A stretch of DNA of 64,000 bases from Campylobacter lari subsp. lari (GCF_013372185.1 NZ_CP053830.1:1364001-1428000), one strand, 5' to 3'; positions 40,188-50,553 are shown, counted from the first letter of the stretch. Numbers and translations are program-made. The notes: generated by a model not told the origin, from the sequence alone.

Positions 40188-40908
40188 AAGAATTATTTGT
40201 TTGTTTTTTTTGTGAAATGATGTTTAAAATTTCAACTATTAAAGAAAAAGCCATAGCTGTATAAATATATGCTTTATCTATATGAATATCAAAACTTTCA
40301 CATACTAAAACAAAGCCTATCATCACTAAAAATGCCAAAGCTAAGATTTTAATACTTGGATATTTTTCCACAAAATCTGCAATTGGTTTAGAAGCAAAAA
40401 GCATAACCAAAACTGCAACAATAACAGCAATAATCATAATCTCTATATCTTGAGCAATACCCACAGCAGTAATAACACTATCAAGAGAAAATACTATGTC
40501 TATCACAGCTATTTCAGCTACTACAACCCAAAGTTTATTGCTAATTTTTATATTGCTTTGACTTTCCTCTTGGTGCATTATACTTTCTTTAATTTCCTTA
40601 ATAGACTTAACTATTAAAAATAACCCTCCAAGTAAAAGCACTAAATCCCTACCTGAAATTTCATTGCCTAATACACTAAATAAAGGCGTGACAAGTTTCA
40701 TCACCCAAAACAAAGACAATAACAATAAAATTCTAGTAATCATCGCAAAAGCAAGACCTAAAATTCTACCCTTATCTCTGTGTTCTGGTGGTAATTTAGA
40801 AACTAAAATCGCTAGAAAAATGATATTATCAATCCCTAGCACAATCTCCAAAGCTGTAAGCGTAAGCAATACCACCCAAGCATCTACACTAAAAATCCAT
40901 TCAAACAT
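40186..40908 (-). CDS. TerC-family integral membrane protein
   Basis: 240 residues with seven or so membrane helices. The TerC hallmark ALEIVLGIDNIIFLAILVSK (about 20-39) and its internal counterpart EIAVIDIVFSLDSVITAVG (about 131-149) carry the paired acidic residues thought to bind a metal ion. Family members have been linked to metal (manganese) export and tellurite resistance; the substrate here is not known. It ends the long tig-to-terC minus-strand series and is followed by a strong terminator. Confidence 0.92.
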   Translation of the reverse strand: MFEWIFSVDAWVVLLTLTALEIVLGIDNIIFLAILVSKLPPEHRDKGRILGLAFAMITRILLLLSLFWVMKLVTPLFSVLGNEISGRDLVLLLGGLFLIVKSIKEIKESIMHQEESQSNIKISNKLWVVVAEIAVIDIVFSLDSVITAVGIAQDIEIMIIAVIVAVLVMLFASKPIADFVEKYPSIKILALAFLVMIGFVLVCESFDIHIDKAYIYTAMAFSLIVEILNIISQKKQTNNS

Positions 40909-40949
40909 TTACTTTCCTTAAATAAAAGCGTAATTATAATGATGAAAAA

Positions 40950-41522
40950 TTAATCGTTTTCAAAAATTTTTACAATGGTTTCAGGTAAAAGTGTATGTTC
41001 GAGCTGGTGGATTTTATCTTCAAACTCTTCAAAGCTTAGCTTAGCTTTTTCAAACGCCTTTTGTGCAATGATTTTACCACCATCAAGCTCTTCATTAACC
41101 CAATGCACGCTAATGCCTGCTACTTTCATATCACTTTCATAGCTTTCTTTGATAGCATGAGCACCTTTGAATAAAGGAAGTAAAGAAGGATGAAGATTAA
41201 TAGCTTTTATATTTTGAGTGAAAACAGGACTTAAAATTCGCATAAATCCTGCTAGGATAGTTAAATCTACTTGACTTTCTTTTATAATTTTTACTAATTC
41301 TGCATCAAATTCTTCTCTTGAAGTAAATTTTTCATGTTCTATGATCTTGGTATCAAGACCATATTTTAAAGCTCTTTGTATACCATAAGCTTCTTTTTTA
41401 TTACATACGCATAAAACCACTTCAAAGGTGTTTTTGCCAAAAGTTTTTTTATGTAATTTTTCTAAAATATTTTCCAAATTACTTCCATTACCACTAAATA
41501 AAACCGCTAATTTTATAAGCAT
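40950..41522 (-). CDS. purN: Phosphoribosylglycinamide formyltransferase
   Basis: Transfers a formyl group from 10-formyl-THF to GAR in purine synthesis. 190 residues. Landmarks are the N-terminal VLFSGNGSNLENI (about 7-19) and the catalytic region INLHPSLLPLFKGAHAI (about 109-125) containing the active-site histidine, followed by SVHWVNEELDGGKIIAQ with the conserved aspartate. It overlaps the end of the upstream nnr gene by ten bases. Confidence 0.95.
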   Translation of the reverse strand: MLIKLAVLFSGNGSNLENILEKLHKKTFGKNTFEVVLCVCNKKEAYGIQRALKYGLDTKIIEHEKFTSREEFDAELVKIIKESQVDLTILAGFMRILSPVFTQNIKAINLHPSLLPLFKGAHAIKESYESDMKVAGISVHWVNEELDGGKIIAQKAFEKAKLSFEEFEDKIHQLEHTLLPETIVKIFEND

Positions 41523-42859
41523 TTTAACCCCTTTATTAATTTTAAAGCATCAAAACTAATTTTATTTTTCTTATAATTTTTAGCCACCAAAGCATGAGCT
41601 AATACTGCATTTTTTGCAGCTTCTAAAGCATTAAATTTAGCTCCAAGCAAAGCTGCTATCATGCCACTTAGCACATCCCCGCTTCCACCTTTTGCCAAAG
41701 CTTCATTGCCACAATTTACTACAAAAAGTTTTTCTTTTTGAGTGATGATGGGATTAGCCCCTTTTAATACCAAAACACATTGAAATTTAGAGCTAAATTT
41801 TCTTGCATAAAAAAAGCGATTATTTTGAATTTCTTCTACATTTACATCCTCATTAAAACAAAGTTTTAAAAGCATAGAAAACTCTTTAGGATGAGGGGTT
41901 AAAACAACATCTTCTCTATTAAGATAAGAAAGTAAATTTTCACTTTGAAAGCAATTTGCATCTAAGACTAAAGGAATGTTTTTTAATCTTTCATCTTTTA
42001 AAATACTTAAATCATCAAGTCCCATACCTATAGCAGCTGCATTTATTTTGCTTTCAATATTATCTTTTAGCATAATCAAAGGCGAAAAACTTTCTTTAGC
42101 TACTAAAGATACAAGCCCTGCTCCAAACTCTAAAGCACCAAGTCCAGCTAGAGTACCTGCACTTTTATTGGCAAAAATATAAACATGGCCAAAATCACCT
42201 TTATTTGAATTAGCTTTTTTTGCAATGAGCTTTAAATCTTTTTTTTCTAGTAAAAAACTTGAAGTATTTTGTATATAGGATTTTAAACCCAAATTCGCAA
42301 TTTTAATTTTACCTACAAATTCTTTTGCAAAATCTTCTAGTAAAATTTCTTTAATCACTCCCATACAAAGAGTGTAATCAGTCTTAAAACATAGCTCTTG
42401 TCCAAGACCACTAGGAATATCACAAGCTATTTTTAAAGTTTTGCTTTTAGTAATTTTTTTAAAAATTCTTTGTAAATTTTCATCTAAAGGTTTATTTAAA
42501 CCACTTCCAAAAACACAATCAACTATAATGTCAAAATCTTTAAATTTAGGTTCTTTTTTTAAGAAATTAAAACCTATATTTTTTAAAATTTGCTCTTGCT
42601 TGATAAACATTGTACTTTTTTTATATGGCATAACATAGGCAAAAGCTTTTTTTAAATGCCTTATAGCCACAAGCCCATCGGCTCCATTTCCACCAGTACC
42701 AAGTAAAAATAAAATTTTGGGATTTTTTAGCTTTTTACTTTTTTTCTTAATCAAATTTGCAAGCTCTATGCCTGCATTTTCCATCATTAAAAATTCATCC
42801 AAACCTTTTTCAATCAACTCTTTTTCATAAGAAATATTATCTTTAAATACTGCTTTCAT
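41513..42859 (-). CDS. nnr: Bifunctional NAD(P)HX epimerase / dehydratase
   Basis: Repairs hydrated NAD(P)H. The N-terminal YjeF_N epimerase domain has FLLGTGGNGADGLVAIRHLK (about 50-69). The C-terminal dehydratase (carbohydrate-kinase-like) domain has LVLDANCF, LTPHPKEFSML and NEALAKGGSGDVLSGMIAAL near 400-420. About 448 residues. The start at 42859 (ATG, MKAVF) is preferred to the GTG one codon earlier. It overlaps rmuC upstream and purN downstream. Confidence 0.94.
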   Translation of the reverse strand: MKAVFKDNISYEKELIEKGLDEFLMMENAGIELANLIKKKSKKLKNPKILFLLGTGGNGADGLVAIRHLKKAFAYVMPYKKSTMFIKQEQILKNIGFNFLKKEPKFKDFDIIVDCVFGSGLNKPLDENLQRIFKKITKSKTLKIACDIPSGLGQELCFKTDYTLCMGVIKEILLEDFAKEFVGKIKIANLGLKSYIQNTSSFLLEKKDLKLIAKKANSNKGDFGHVYIFANKSAGTLAGLGALEFGAGLVSLVAKESFSPLIMLKDNIESKINAAAIGMGLDDLSILKDERLKNIPLVLDANCFQSENLLSYLNREDVVLTPHPKEFSMLLKLCFNEDVNVEEIQNNRFFYARKFSSKFQCVLVLKGANPIITQKEKLFVVNCGNEALAKGGSGDVLSGMIAALLGAKFNALEAAKNAVLAHALVAKNYKKNKISFDALKLIKGLKCL

Positions 42860-44183
42860 CACTCATCTCACATTTTATAAGCTTTTGGGTTTTTGCACCT
42901 AGCTCTTTAAGCTTTATCACTCTTGAAGCGATATTCCCGCTTCCATGAGTCAGCTTCGTTTGCATATTATCTACATTTGTGTTTAATCTTTTGATGTTTT
43001 CTTTGATTTTTTCAAAATCATCTAAAACACCTGCAAATTTATCATGAAATTTGCCAAGCTCATCAAAAGCTTTTAGGATATTTTCATTACTTTGTATATT
43101 TTTCCATGAAATATTTATCGTATTTAGTGCCATAAAAAGAGTATTTGGAGTAGTTAAATAAACCTTTTTTTTATAAGCGTATTGATAAATTTCAAGATCT
43201 ACATTTAAAATCAAATCTAAGATATTTTGATAAGGTATGAAAAGCAAAACAAATTCGTAAGTATTTTTATCATATTGAGCATAAGGCTTTTTAGCTAATT
43301 CATCAATTCTTGATTTTAGATTATAAGCTAAATCAAGGCAGGTATTTTGACTAATATCTTCAAAATTAAAATCACTTGGTAGAGAAAACTTTGCATCTAT
43401 GATTATACTTTTTTGTTTATCTAAAAACACAACCGCATCAGGAATATAGGTTTTACCCTCATCTTGAAATCTCTCTTGCAATTTATACTGCACGCCCTCT
43501 ACTAAGCCACTATTTTCTAAAACTGATTTTAGTTGCAATTCTGCAAAATTACCACGAATTTTTTTATCGCCCTTTAAAATTTTAGCTAGCTTATCTGCAT
43601 TTTCTGTCATATTTTGACTAAATTTAAACATATTATCAATATGAGTTTTAAGACTAATTTCATTTGAATTTAGTCTTTCATTGTATTCTTTAACACTTTT
43701 TTTCACAGGCAAAAAAATTTCTTCTAAGATTTTTTTTGTATCTTCATTAAACATAAGTTTGTTTTGATTTAAAATGCTAGCATTTTGTTTTTGTAAATTT
43801 TGCTCTAATTCTTGTTTTAATTCTGCTAAGCTTTGCTTGTATTTTTCTTCTAGTTTTATTAAGGTTTGAGTGTATTCTTCTTTTAAATTTGCACGCTCTT
43901 TTAAATGTATATTTAAAAGCTCTTGTTGGGTTTGTTCTTTTTGAGCTAATTTTGCTTTTAAGGCCTCATTTTTAGATAAATATAATATTTTTTCATCTAA
44001 AAGTTTGGAATTTTTTTCCATGAGTGTAGTTTTTTCAAGTTCTAAATTAGCAAGTTGGTTTTGTAAGACTATATTGTTTTGGTTTAAAAATTCCATTTTT
44101 GCTTTTTCTTTTTGGCTTTTAAACACATACCATATAAAAGCTACAATTACAACAACTAAAAAGGCTATCAAGATATTTTCCAT
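42843..44183 (-). CDS. rmuC: DNA recombination protein RmuC homologue
   Basis: 446 residues: an N-terminal membrane anchor (ILIAFLVVVIVAFIWYVFK, about 4-22), a long coiled coil about 25-160 rich in Glu/Lys/Gln, and the RmuC domain at about 200-400 (GNFAELQLKSVLENSGL, IPDAVVFL and IIIDAKFSLP). RmuC proteins resemble PD-(D/E)xK nucleases and limit recombination at inverted repeats; the D..AK arrangement is visible. It lies two bases after the NYN-domain gene. Confidence 0.93.
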   Translation of the reverse strand: MENILIAFLVVVIVAFIWYVFKSQKEKAKMEFLNQNNIVLQNQLANLELEKTTLMEKNSKLLDEKILYLSKNEALKAKLAQKEQTQQELLNIHLKERANLKEEYTQTLIKLEEKYKQSLAELKQELEQNLQKQNASILNQNKLMFNEDTKKILEEIFLPVKKSVKEYNERLNSNEISLKTHIDNMFKFSQNMTENADKLAKILKGDKKIRGNFAELQLKSVLENSGLVEGVQYKLQERFQDEGKTYIPDAVVFLDKQKSIIIDAKFSLPSDFNFEDISQNTCLDLAYNLKSRIDELAKKPYAQYDKNTYEFVLLFIPYQNILDLILNVDLEIYQYAYKKKVYLTTPNTLFMALNTINISWKNIQSNENILKAFDELGKFHDKFAGVLDDFEKIKENIKRLNTNVDNMQTKLTHGSGNIASRVIKLKELGAKTQKLIKCEMSDESSI

Positions 44184-44185
44184 TT

Positions 44186-44875
44186 TTAAGCCTTTGTTTT
44201 TTCAATAAGAAAATAAATATTTTTCTCATTACCTTCTTTAAATTGTTTCATTTGTGGTAAAAACTCTTTTACTAAAGCCCTAAAATTTTTAAAACCAAAA
44301 TTTTGAGGGATAAAATTTGCGTGTTTTCTATTCATATTGGTGCGAATTTGAGCATATTCAGCACGGCCTTTTTCTTCTATTAAGGCTTCTGTGATATTGA
44401 TTAAATCTTTGATATATTCTTTAGTACTTAATATTTTTTCTTTAGATTCATCTTGATCTAAATAAAAAAATTCACTAAATGAATTCACATAAGATTTTAC
44501 GGCTTGTTTTAAACCCATGCCTATAACTTGCTTTTTACCCTCTTTAAGCCTTTGGATTAAACTAGTATAATCACTATCACTTGAAACAATAACAAAAATA
44601 TCAATATCTTTTTCATAAAAAAAACTCATAATCTCAGTGATTAAGTACATATCACTTGAGTTTTTATTAGCTATAAAATTAAATTGTTGCATAGCGATGA
44701 TAGAATATTGTGCGATTTGTTCTTTCCAATTTTGTATATTTTTTTGTGTCCAATCCCCATAAATTCGTTTTATAACGATTTCTCCATAATCAGAAGCGAT
44801 ATCAAAAATAGATTTTGCATATTTTGAAGGAATATTTTCTGCATCAATAAAGATCGCCACACTTTTATTATACAT
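44186..44875 (-). CDS. NYN-domain (LabA/DUF88-like) putative RNase with OST-HTH-like C-terminus
   Basis: 229 residues. The N-terminal PIN-like NYN domain has AIFIDAENIPSKYAKSIFD (acidic D11 and E13) and DIFVIVSSDSDYTSLIQRLK (about 93-112), which carry the acidic residues of the predicted metal-dependent nuclease centre. The last 80 residues resemble an OST-HTH/LOTUS RNA-binding module (ITEALIEEKGRAEYAQIRTN and GFKNFRALVKEFL). Predicted to cut or bind RNA; the target is unknown. It lies between comM and rmuC in a DNA/RNA-maintenance run. Confidence 0.88.
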   Translation of the reverse strand: MYNKSVAIFIDAENIPSKYAKSIFDIASDYGEIVIKRIYGDWTQKNIQNWKEQIAQYSIIAMQQFNFIANKNSSDMYLITEIMSFFYEKDIDIFVIVSSDSDYTSLIQRLKEGKKQVIGMGLKQAVKSYVNSFSEFFYLDQDESKEKILSTKEYIKDLINITEALIEEKGRAEYAQIRTNMNRKHANFIPQNFGFKNFRALVKEFLPQMKQFKEGNEKNIYFLIEKTKA

Positions 44876-44883
44876 TTTTTCTC

Positions 44884-46392
44884 CTATGTAGTTCTCATTC
44901 TAAAACTTAATGCTTTTAAAATATGAGTTTTTAAGATCAACTCACTTTGCTCTAAATCTGCAATGGTTCTTGCTACTTTTATGGTTTTATTCACCCCTCT
45001 TTGAGAAAGATTATATGAATTTATAGCCTTTTGTAAAATTTCGTTTGCAGTAGAATCTAAAATACAAAATTGTTTCAGCTGTTCATCATTTAATTTAGCA
45101 TTAAATTCTTCTTGCTTTCTTTGTTTTTGAAATAAAAATCCTTTAAAAACCATTTCACTCATCTGTTCAGAGCTTAAACTTGTTTTATCTTCATGCGAAA
45201 TCTCATCCATAGCTACATAAAGATCAATTCTGTCTAAAATAGGAGATGAAATTTTATTTTTATATTTTTTAATTTCTATCTCTTGGCAACGACATGCAAG
45301 ACTTTTAGAAAATAAATTTCCACAAGGACAAGGATTTTGCGCACAAGCAAATAAAAATTTAGTCTCATAAATCACTTTGGTATTAACTCTTGAAATAAGA
45401 ATTTTAAAATCTTCTAGCGGCTCTCTTAAACTTTCTATGATTTGTTTTGAAAAATGGGGAAACTCATCAAAAAACAAAACTCCTCCATTTGCAAGTGCTA
45501 TTTCTCCTATCTTGGCATTTTTAGTTCCTCCACCAAAAATACTAGCTCTAGTACTTGTATGATGAGGACTTCTAAAAACCCTACTAGCACTAAAATCATC
45601 ATCTAAAGAATTTAATGACTTATAAGCATTTTGAGCTAAAATTTCTTTCAAACTTTGTGGCGGCATAATGAAAGGAAGTCTTTTAGCGCACATACTTTTA
45701 CCACTACCTGGACTACCTTCAAATAAAATATTATGCATACCCAAAGCTGCTATTATGCAAGCAAATTTAGCATTTTCTTGACCCTTAACTTCTTTAAAAT
45801 CATAAGGATAAATAGAATTTTTTATATATTTTTGATTATTAATTTCTATGGCATTTTCAAACAAAGGATGGGCATTTTTTATATGATAATTCTCATAATT
45901 TTTTTCTTTAAAAAAATCCATAGCTTGAGCTAAATTTTCCAAAGCATAGATTGTTAAGTTAGGTATCATCGAAGCTTTTTGTGCTATAGCTTTTGGTACC
46001 ACTACTTTGGCATTTTGTACTTTTGCGCTTAAAAAAAGTAAGATAGAAAATAAACTAGCAGTACTTTTAATATTTCCATCTAATCCAAGTTCTCCAAAAA
46101 CAAAAAAGTCATCTAAATTTTCTTTTTGAAATAAAATCAAAATCGCAATAGCCAAATCAAAATGAGAGCCATTTTTAGGGATATCTGATGGGCTAAGATT
46201 AATAGTGATTTTTTGTGCTGGGAAATTGAAATTTTGACTTAATAAAGTTGCCTTAACTCTTTCTGTGCTTTCTTTGATAGTAGAGTTTGCAAGACCCACT
46301 ATGCTAAAGCCTGGCAAGCCTCTTGTGAAAGTTGATTCTACATCGATAATATCAAGCTCTGTAGAAAAACTTGCACATTTTAGTTTTTTCAT
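44884..46392 (-). CDS. comM: ComM/YifB-family AAA+ (Mg-chelatase-like) protein
   Basis: 502 residues. The N-terminal LonC-like domain begins LKCASFSTELDIIDVESTFT. The AAA+ core has Walker A ILFEGSPGSGKSMCAKRLPF near residue 220, Walker B-like GGVLFFDEFPHF, and the ComM hallmark FRSPHHTSTRASIFGGG. A cysteine cluster, CAQNPCPCGNLFSKSLACRC, follows. ComM is a branch-migration helicase that extends heteroduplex in natural transformation, in keeping with the competence of Campylobacter. It overlaps def by four bases. Confidence 0.93.
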   Translation of the reverse strand: MKKLKCASFSTELDIIDVESTFTRGLPGFSIVGLANSTIKESTERVKATLLSQNFNFPAQKITINLSPSDIPKNGSHFDLAIAILILFQKENLDDFFVFGELGLDGNIKSTASLFSILLFLSAKVQNAKVVVPKAIAQKASMIPNLTIYALENLAQAMDFFKEKNYENYHIKNAHPLFENAIEINNQKYIKNSIYPYDFKEVKGQENAKFACIIAALGMHNILFEGSPGSGKSMCAKRLPFIMPPQSLKEILAQNAYKSLNSLDDDFSASRVFRSPHHTSTRASIFGGGTKNAKIGEIALANGGVLFFDEFPHFSKQIIESLREPLEDFKILISRVNTKVIYETKFLFACAQNPCPCGNLFSKSLACRCQEIEIKKYKNKISSPILDRIDLYVAMDEISHEDKTSLSSEQMSEMVFKGFLFQKQRKQEEFNAKLNDEQLKQFCILDSTANEILQKAINSYNLSQRGVNKTIKVARTIADLEQSELILKTHILKALSFRMRTT

Positions 46393-46910
46393 TTGTTCTT
46401 TTTGGATTTTTTCTTAAAGTCTTTATCAAATTTTTGGCGTTTTAAAAAAGAAAGTTTTTCTATAAACAAATGCCCATCAAGATGATCAACTTCATGTTGA
46501 ATAGCCACTGCTAAAAAATCATGTGCTTGTAAGCTTTGTGGCTTACCAAACCTATCTTGATAATCAAGTTGTATATTTTTATAACGCATAACATCTTCAT
46601 AAAAACCTGGTATGCTTAAACAACCCTCATTGCAAGAAATTTTTTCATCATCTAAAGGTGTTATAATAGGGTTAATAATTTCTAAAAGTGTTTGTTTATC
46701 TTTTTGTTCGCCCTCTTCATCACCAATATCTACAAGCAAAGCTCTAATTGGTACATCAACTTGAATAGCAGCCAAACCTACGCCTTTATTTTCTATCATC
46801 GTTTCATACATATCATCTAAAAGCACATGTAAATCTTTATCAAAATTTTCTACTTTTTCTGACTCTAAAAACAATCTTGGATTAGGATAGGTAATTATCT
46901 TTCTTATCAT
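46389..46910 (-). CDS. def: Peptide deformylase
   Basis: Removes the formyl group from new polypeptides. 173 residues with the three family motifs GVGLAAIQVD (about 43-52), EGCLSIPG (about 94-101) and the metal-binding QHEVDHLDGHLFIEKL (about 136-151). It overlaps both neighbours by four bases. Co-location with tig and clpP makes a nascent-protein processing group. Confidence 0.97.
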   Translation of the reverse strand: MIRKIITYPNPRLFLESEKVENFDKDLHVLLDDMYETMIENKGVGLAAIQVDVPIRALLVDIGDEEGEQKDKQTLLEIINPIITPLDDEKISCNEGCLSIPGFYEDVMRYKNIQLDYQDRFGKPQSLQAHDFLAVAIQHEVDHLDGHLFIEKLSFLKRQKFDKDFKKKSKKNK

Positions 46911-47947
46911 TTTTCTTTTTCCACTATTACAAAGGGTTCTAAATTTTTTCCTGAATCTTTTAAAGCTTCAATGCATTTTTCTATTAATTCTTCACCCTTG
47001 CTATCTTGGTTAACAGCACTTATAGCCACTTCAACATCTACATCTATTTCTTTATCTGCTAGGAAAAAATTTGAATTTTCTAAAGATTCTAAAATTTTAT
47101 TGCATATTTCTTGTGCTTTTTCTAAATTTGTATGAGAAATCATCATGGCAAAAATATTGTTTCCACAATGAGCTACTATATCACTTGAGGAGACATTTTT
47201 ACTAAAAATTCTACACACACCTTTTAAAAAAGCATTTTTTTCTTTTTGAGTATAAGTTTGCTCAAGAATTTCTTCTTTTACTCTAAAAAATATTAAGGAA
47301 GTGTGATAATTATATTTTGCATTACTTTCAATGCTTTTTTCCAAATTTTCTAAAAAGTATTTTTTGTTATAAACTCCAAATTTAGAGTCAAAATCACTTT
47401 GCTCTTCTATATGTTTATAAGTTTGTCTAACCTCATCAAAACTTTCTTTAATCTCATCTGAATATTTATCTAAAATATTAGAAAACCTTGAAAGATCTGC
47501 TTCAAGTGCATGAATTACATTAGAAACAGCCAAATTTCCTGTGCTAATAGCAAGCTCTGAATTACGTCTTCTTAGCATATCTTTAACTGTTTCAAGATGT
47601 CTATAAATCATAGCAATGTATTGCAATAATGCTGAAGTAGAACTAAAACTTTTTTTGATTTCTTGTTCTATATTTGCACGCTTAATACCATCATCATTTT
47701 GCTCAAATTCCATAATCTCACTAACTTTTTTCTTAAAAGCTCCTGGACGCTCTTCAAGCATTTTTTGAAAATAAACTCCATAATTAGTTGGTGTTGGAGG
47801 CACATTATCTTTTACAAGCTCAGTCAAAATAGACTTTGCAAATTTTTCAAATTCGCCTCCACTTATTTTTTGAATTTTTGGAGCTTCTTTGGCTGGAGTT
47901 GGATCACTATTTAAATTTAAATCAGCAAATAAATCATCATCTAACAT
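46907..47947 (-). CDS. Degenerate GGDEF-domain protein
   Basis: 346 residues. The N-terminal part is acidic with a conserved-looking segment FAKSILTELVKDNVPPTPTN YGVYF (about 36-60), then a coiled region. The C-terminal domain has the fold pattern of a diguanylate cyclase (DFDSKFGVYNKKYFLENLEK), but the signature GGDEF is replaced by GNNIF (in DIVAHCGNNIFAMM, about 255-268). The upstream metal-binding DxxxFK-type site is also missing (LIFFRVKEE). It is therefore unlikely to make c-di-GMP and may bind a nucleotide or act as a scaffold. It lies between clpP and def. Confidence 0.8.
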   Translation of the reverse strand: MLDDDLFADLNLNSDPTPAKEAPKIQKISGGEFEKFAKSILTELVKDNVPPTPTNYGVYFQKMLEERPGAFKKKVSEIMEFEQNDDGIKRANIEQEIKKSFSSTSALLQYIAMIYRHLETVKDMLRRRNSELAISTGNLAVSNVIHALEADLSRFSNILDKYSDEIKESFDEVRQTYKHIEEQSDFDSKFGVYNKKYFLENLEKSIESNAKYNYHTSLIFFRVKEEILEQTYTQKEKNAFLKGVCRIFSKNVSSSDIVAHCGNNIFAMMISHTNLEKAQEICNKILESLENSNFFLADKEIDVDVEVAISAVNQDSKGEELIEKCIEALKDSGKNLEPFVIVEKEK

Positions 47948-47961
47948 TGCTATGTTTTTCC

Positions 47962-48552
47962 TTATTTAAAACTTTTTTCCAAAACCTTATCGATTAAGCC
48001 ATATTCCTTAGCCTCTATAGCACTCATAAAAAAGTCTCTATCAGTATCTTTTTCGATTTTAGAAAGTTTTTGCTTTGTGTTTTTAGCCAAAATATCATTT
48101 AAAATCGCTTTTAATCTTAGAATTTCTTTTGCTTGAATTTCTATATCAGTTGCTTGTCCTCTTGCTCCACCTAGTGGTTGATGAATCATAATTCTTGAAT
48201 TTGGTAAAGCAAATCTTTTCCCTGGAGCACCACAACTAAGTAAAAATGCACCCATTGATGCAGCTTGACCTATACAAATAGTACTTACATCGGCTTTAAT
48301 ATAATTCATCGTATCATAAATACTAAATCCACTGGTTACAACCCCACCTGGTGAGTTAATATAAAGATAAATATCTTTTTGAGGATCCTCAGCCTCTAAA
48401 AACAAAAGCTGAGCTACAATAGAAGCAGCAAGATCATCATTAATCTCGCCACTTAGCATGATAATTCTATCTTTTAAAAGTCTTGAATAAATATCATAAC
48501 TTCTTTCGCCTCTGCTTGTTTTTTCAACCACATAAGGTATGTATGAGCTCAT
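47962..48552 (-). CDS. clpP: ATP-dependent Clp protease proteolytic subunit
   Basis: 196-residue serine peptidase. The catalytic serine is in [16 protein letters not shown] (about 92-107), the histidine in [19 protein letters not shown] (about 117-135), and the aspartate in the C-terminal [20 protein letters not shown]. The N-terminal [20 protein letters not shown] is typical and suggests a short propeptide at most. The start shares one base with the tig stop (TAATG). Confidence 0.97.
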   Translation of the reverse strand: MSSYIPYVVEKTSRGERSYDIYSRLLKDRIIMLSGEINDDLAASIVAQLLFLEAEDPQKDIYLYINSPGGVVTSGFSIYDTMNYIKADVSTICIGQAASMGAFLLSCGAPGKRFALPNSRIMIHQPLGGARGQATDIEIQAKEILRLKAILNDILAKNTKQKLSKIEKDTDRDFFMSAIEAKEYGLIDKVLEKSFK

Positions 48553-49871
48553 TATTTTTCACTTTCTTTTTCAGTTTTTTTCTTGTCATTTTTTTTGAAA
48601 ATATCAGCAAAAAGTTTTTCTTCGATTAAAGACATTTTAATAGCAGGTAATGCACCTTGTTTTTTGTAATTATCTAGATGTTCTTGTGGATTAAAACCAT
48701 ATCTATAAGCTTCAAAATAAATCGCTTGGATTAATTCTTGATCACTTACTGTAACATTTCTAAGTTTTGCTAGCTCATCTATAATGAAAGTTAATTTTAC
48801 GCTTTTTTGCGCATCTTCTTTAAAACTTTCTCTTTTTTCTTTATATTTAGCTTCATCTTTAAATTCTTTTAATTCTTCTTCGCTTAAATTTCTTAAAGAA
48901 CTTCTAAATTGCATATCCGTTTCTTGTTCTACTATATTTTTTGGTAAAACAAAGTCAAATTTAGCTACCAAAGCTTCTGCAAATTGATTTTTAAGCTCAT
49001 CGTTGATAAGTTTAAAGATTTTTTCATTTTTTAATTGCTCTTTTAATTTTGCTTCTAATTTTTCAACACTTGGCTCTTTTTCTTCAGGCAACAAGCTTTT
49101 TAAAAGCTCTTCATTTAATTCAGGTAGTTTAAGTTCTTGAATTTCATGTAATTTTACTTTAAATACCGCATCTTTACCTGCTAAGTGTGTTGCACCATAT
49201 TCTTTTGGAAAAGTTACATTAATATCTTTTTCCTCACCTATTTTTAAACCAATCATACCTTCTTCAAATCCAGGTATAAATTGTTTTGAGCCAATTTCTA
49301 AAACATAATTTTGAGCTTTTCCACCATCAAAAGCTTTACCATCAACAAAGCCTTCAAAATCAAATTTTGCAAAATCACCTTCTTTTAAGGCTCTATCTTC
49401 TTTGATAGCTTCAGGAGTAGCAAATCTTTTTAATAATTCTTCTTTTTTTGCATCAATTTCTTTTTGAGTTACTTTTGGTGTATTATAAGTTGGAACTAGC
49501 TCTTCATATCCATCTAATTTTACTTCTGGTCTAAAAGATAATACCATTTGAGCCTCAATAGCACCATCTTTTCTATCAAATTTTTCAAAATATGGCTCAC
49601 CTACTAAATCTTTTGCGTCTTTCTTAACTTCTTTTAAAGCACCATCTACAGCATTTCTTAAAAGATCTTGCTCCGCATCTCTTGTAAGCTCTTTTTCATA
49701 TCTTTTAAGTATAGCAGCAACAGGAACTTTTCCTGCTCTAAAACCATCCATTTTCATAGTTTTAGACGCTTTTTTAGCTAATTTTTCAACTTCTGCTTTA
49801 ATAGCTCCTTGAGCAATTTTCACAGTAGCATTTGCATTTGCAAAATCAATTAGTTTTGCTGTAACTTCCAT
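48552..49871 (-). CDS. tig: Trigger factor (ribosome-associated chaperone)
   Basis: 439 residues. The N-terminal ribosome-binding domain contains [16 protein letters not shown] (about 43-58), the conserved signature loop. The PPIase (FKBP-type) domain about 150-240 has [20 protein letters not shown], then [21 protein letters not shown] helical C-terminal domain ends in a lysine/glutamate tail. It is first in the minus-strand run; a TATATT -10-like box lies in the 109-base gap shared with folE. Confidence 0.96.
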   Translation of the reverse strand: MEVTAKLIDFANANATVKIAQGAIKAEVEKLAKKASKTMKMDGFRAGKVPVAAILKRYEKELTRDAEQDLLRNAVDGALKEVKKDAKDLVGEPYFEKFDRKDGAIEAQMVLSFRPEVKLDGYEELVPTYNTPKVTQKEIDAKKEELLKRFATPEAIKEDRALKEGDFAKFDFEGFVDGKAFDGGKAQNYVLEIGSKQFIPGFEEGMIGLKIGEEKDINVTFPKEYGATHLAGKDAVFKVKLHEIQELKLPELNEELLKSLLPEEKEPSVEKLEAKLKEQLKNEKIFKLINDELKNQFAEALVAKFDFVLPKNIVEQETDMQFRSSLRNLSEEELKEFKDEAKYKEKRESFKEDAQKSVKLTFIIDELAKLRNVTVSDQELIQAIYFEAYRYGFNPQEHLDNYKKQGALPAIKMSLIEEKLFADIFKKNDKKKTEKESEK

Positions 49872-49980
49872 AATATTTTCCCTTTTTAAATAAAATTTTT
49901 TGATAATATACCAAAATTTTCCTTATCACTTTATATAAAAATAAAAATATGTTAAAATTTTAATTTTTGATGGAGAAAAA
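49872..49980. promoter_or_regulatory. Divergent promoter region for tig and folE
   Basis: 109 bases between two divergent genes. On the minus strand TTTTGG-TATATT-ATC is a plausible -10 for tig. On the plus strand ATGT-TAAAAT-TTT is one for folE. Both are T-rich upstream, as is usual here. No operator palindrome was noticed. Confidence 0.45.
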
Positions 49981-50553
49981 ATGCAAGAAAAATTTGAACA
50001 ATCAGTAAAAAATATGTTAGAGATTATCGGGGAAAATCCACAAAGAGAAGGGCTTTTAAAAACTCCTACTAGAGTTTTTAAGGCTTTTGAATTTTTAAAT
50101 AGTGGTTATAAACAAGATCCAAAACAAATACTAAATGATGCCTTATTTGAAAGTTCAAACAATGAAATGGTTTTAGTAAGAGATATAGAATTTTATAGTC
50201 TTTGTGAGCATCATCTTTTACCTTTTTTTGGGCGCGTGCATGTTGCGTATATACCAGATAAAAAAGTCGTAGGACTTAGTAAAATCCCACGTCTTGTAGA
50301 AGTTTTTGCAAGACGCTTACAAATTCAAGAACAACTCACAGAACAAATCGCAGAAGCATTAATGGAACATGTAGGTGCAAAAGGTGTTGGGGTGGTTATT
50401 GAAGCAAGACATATGTGTGTTGAAATGCGTGGGGTGCAAAAGGCAAATTCTACTACTAGCACTTCAGCACTAAGGGGTAGCTTTTTAAAAAGTGAAAAAA
50501 CAAGAAAAGAATTTTTTACCTTAATTAACTCAGCAAAACAGGTTAGATTTTAA
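49981..50553 (+). CDS. folE: GTP cyclohydrolase I
   Basis: First step of folate/pterin synthesis, GTP to dihydroneopterin triphosphate. 190 residues. Zinc-binding and catalytic stretches [20 protein letters not shown] (about 78-97) and [18 protein letters not shown] (about 143-160) are complete. GGAG precedes the ATG. Its stop overlaps the fliI start by one base (TAATG), so it is coupled to a flagellar gene. Confidence 0.97.
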   Translation: MQEKFEQSVKNMLEIIGENPQREGLLKTPTRVFKAFEFLNSGYKQDPKQILNDALFESSNNEMVLVRDIEFYSLCEHHLLPFFGRVHVAYIPDKKVVGLSKIPRLVEVFARRLQIQEQLTEQIAEALMEHVGAKGVGVVIEARHMCVEMRGVQKANSTTSTSALRGSFLKSEKTRKEFFTLINSAKQVRF

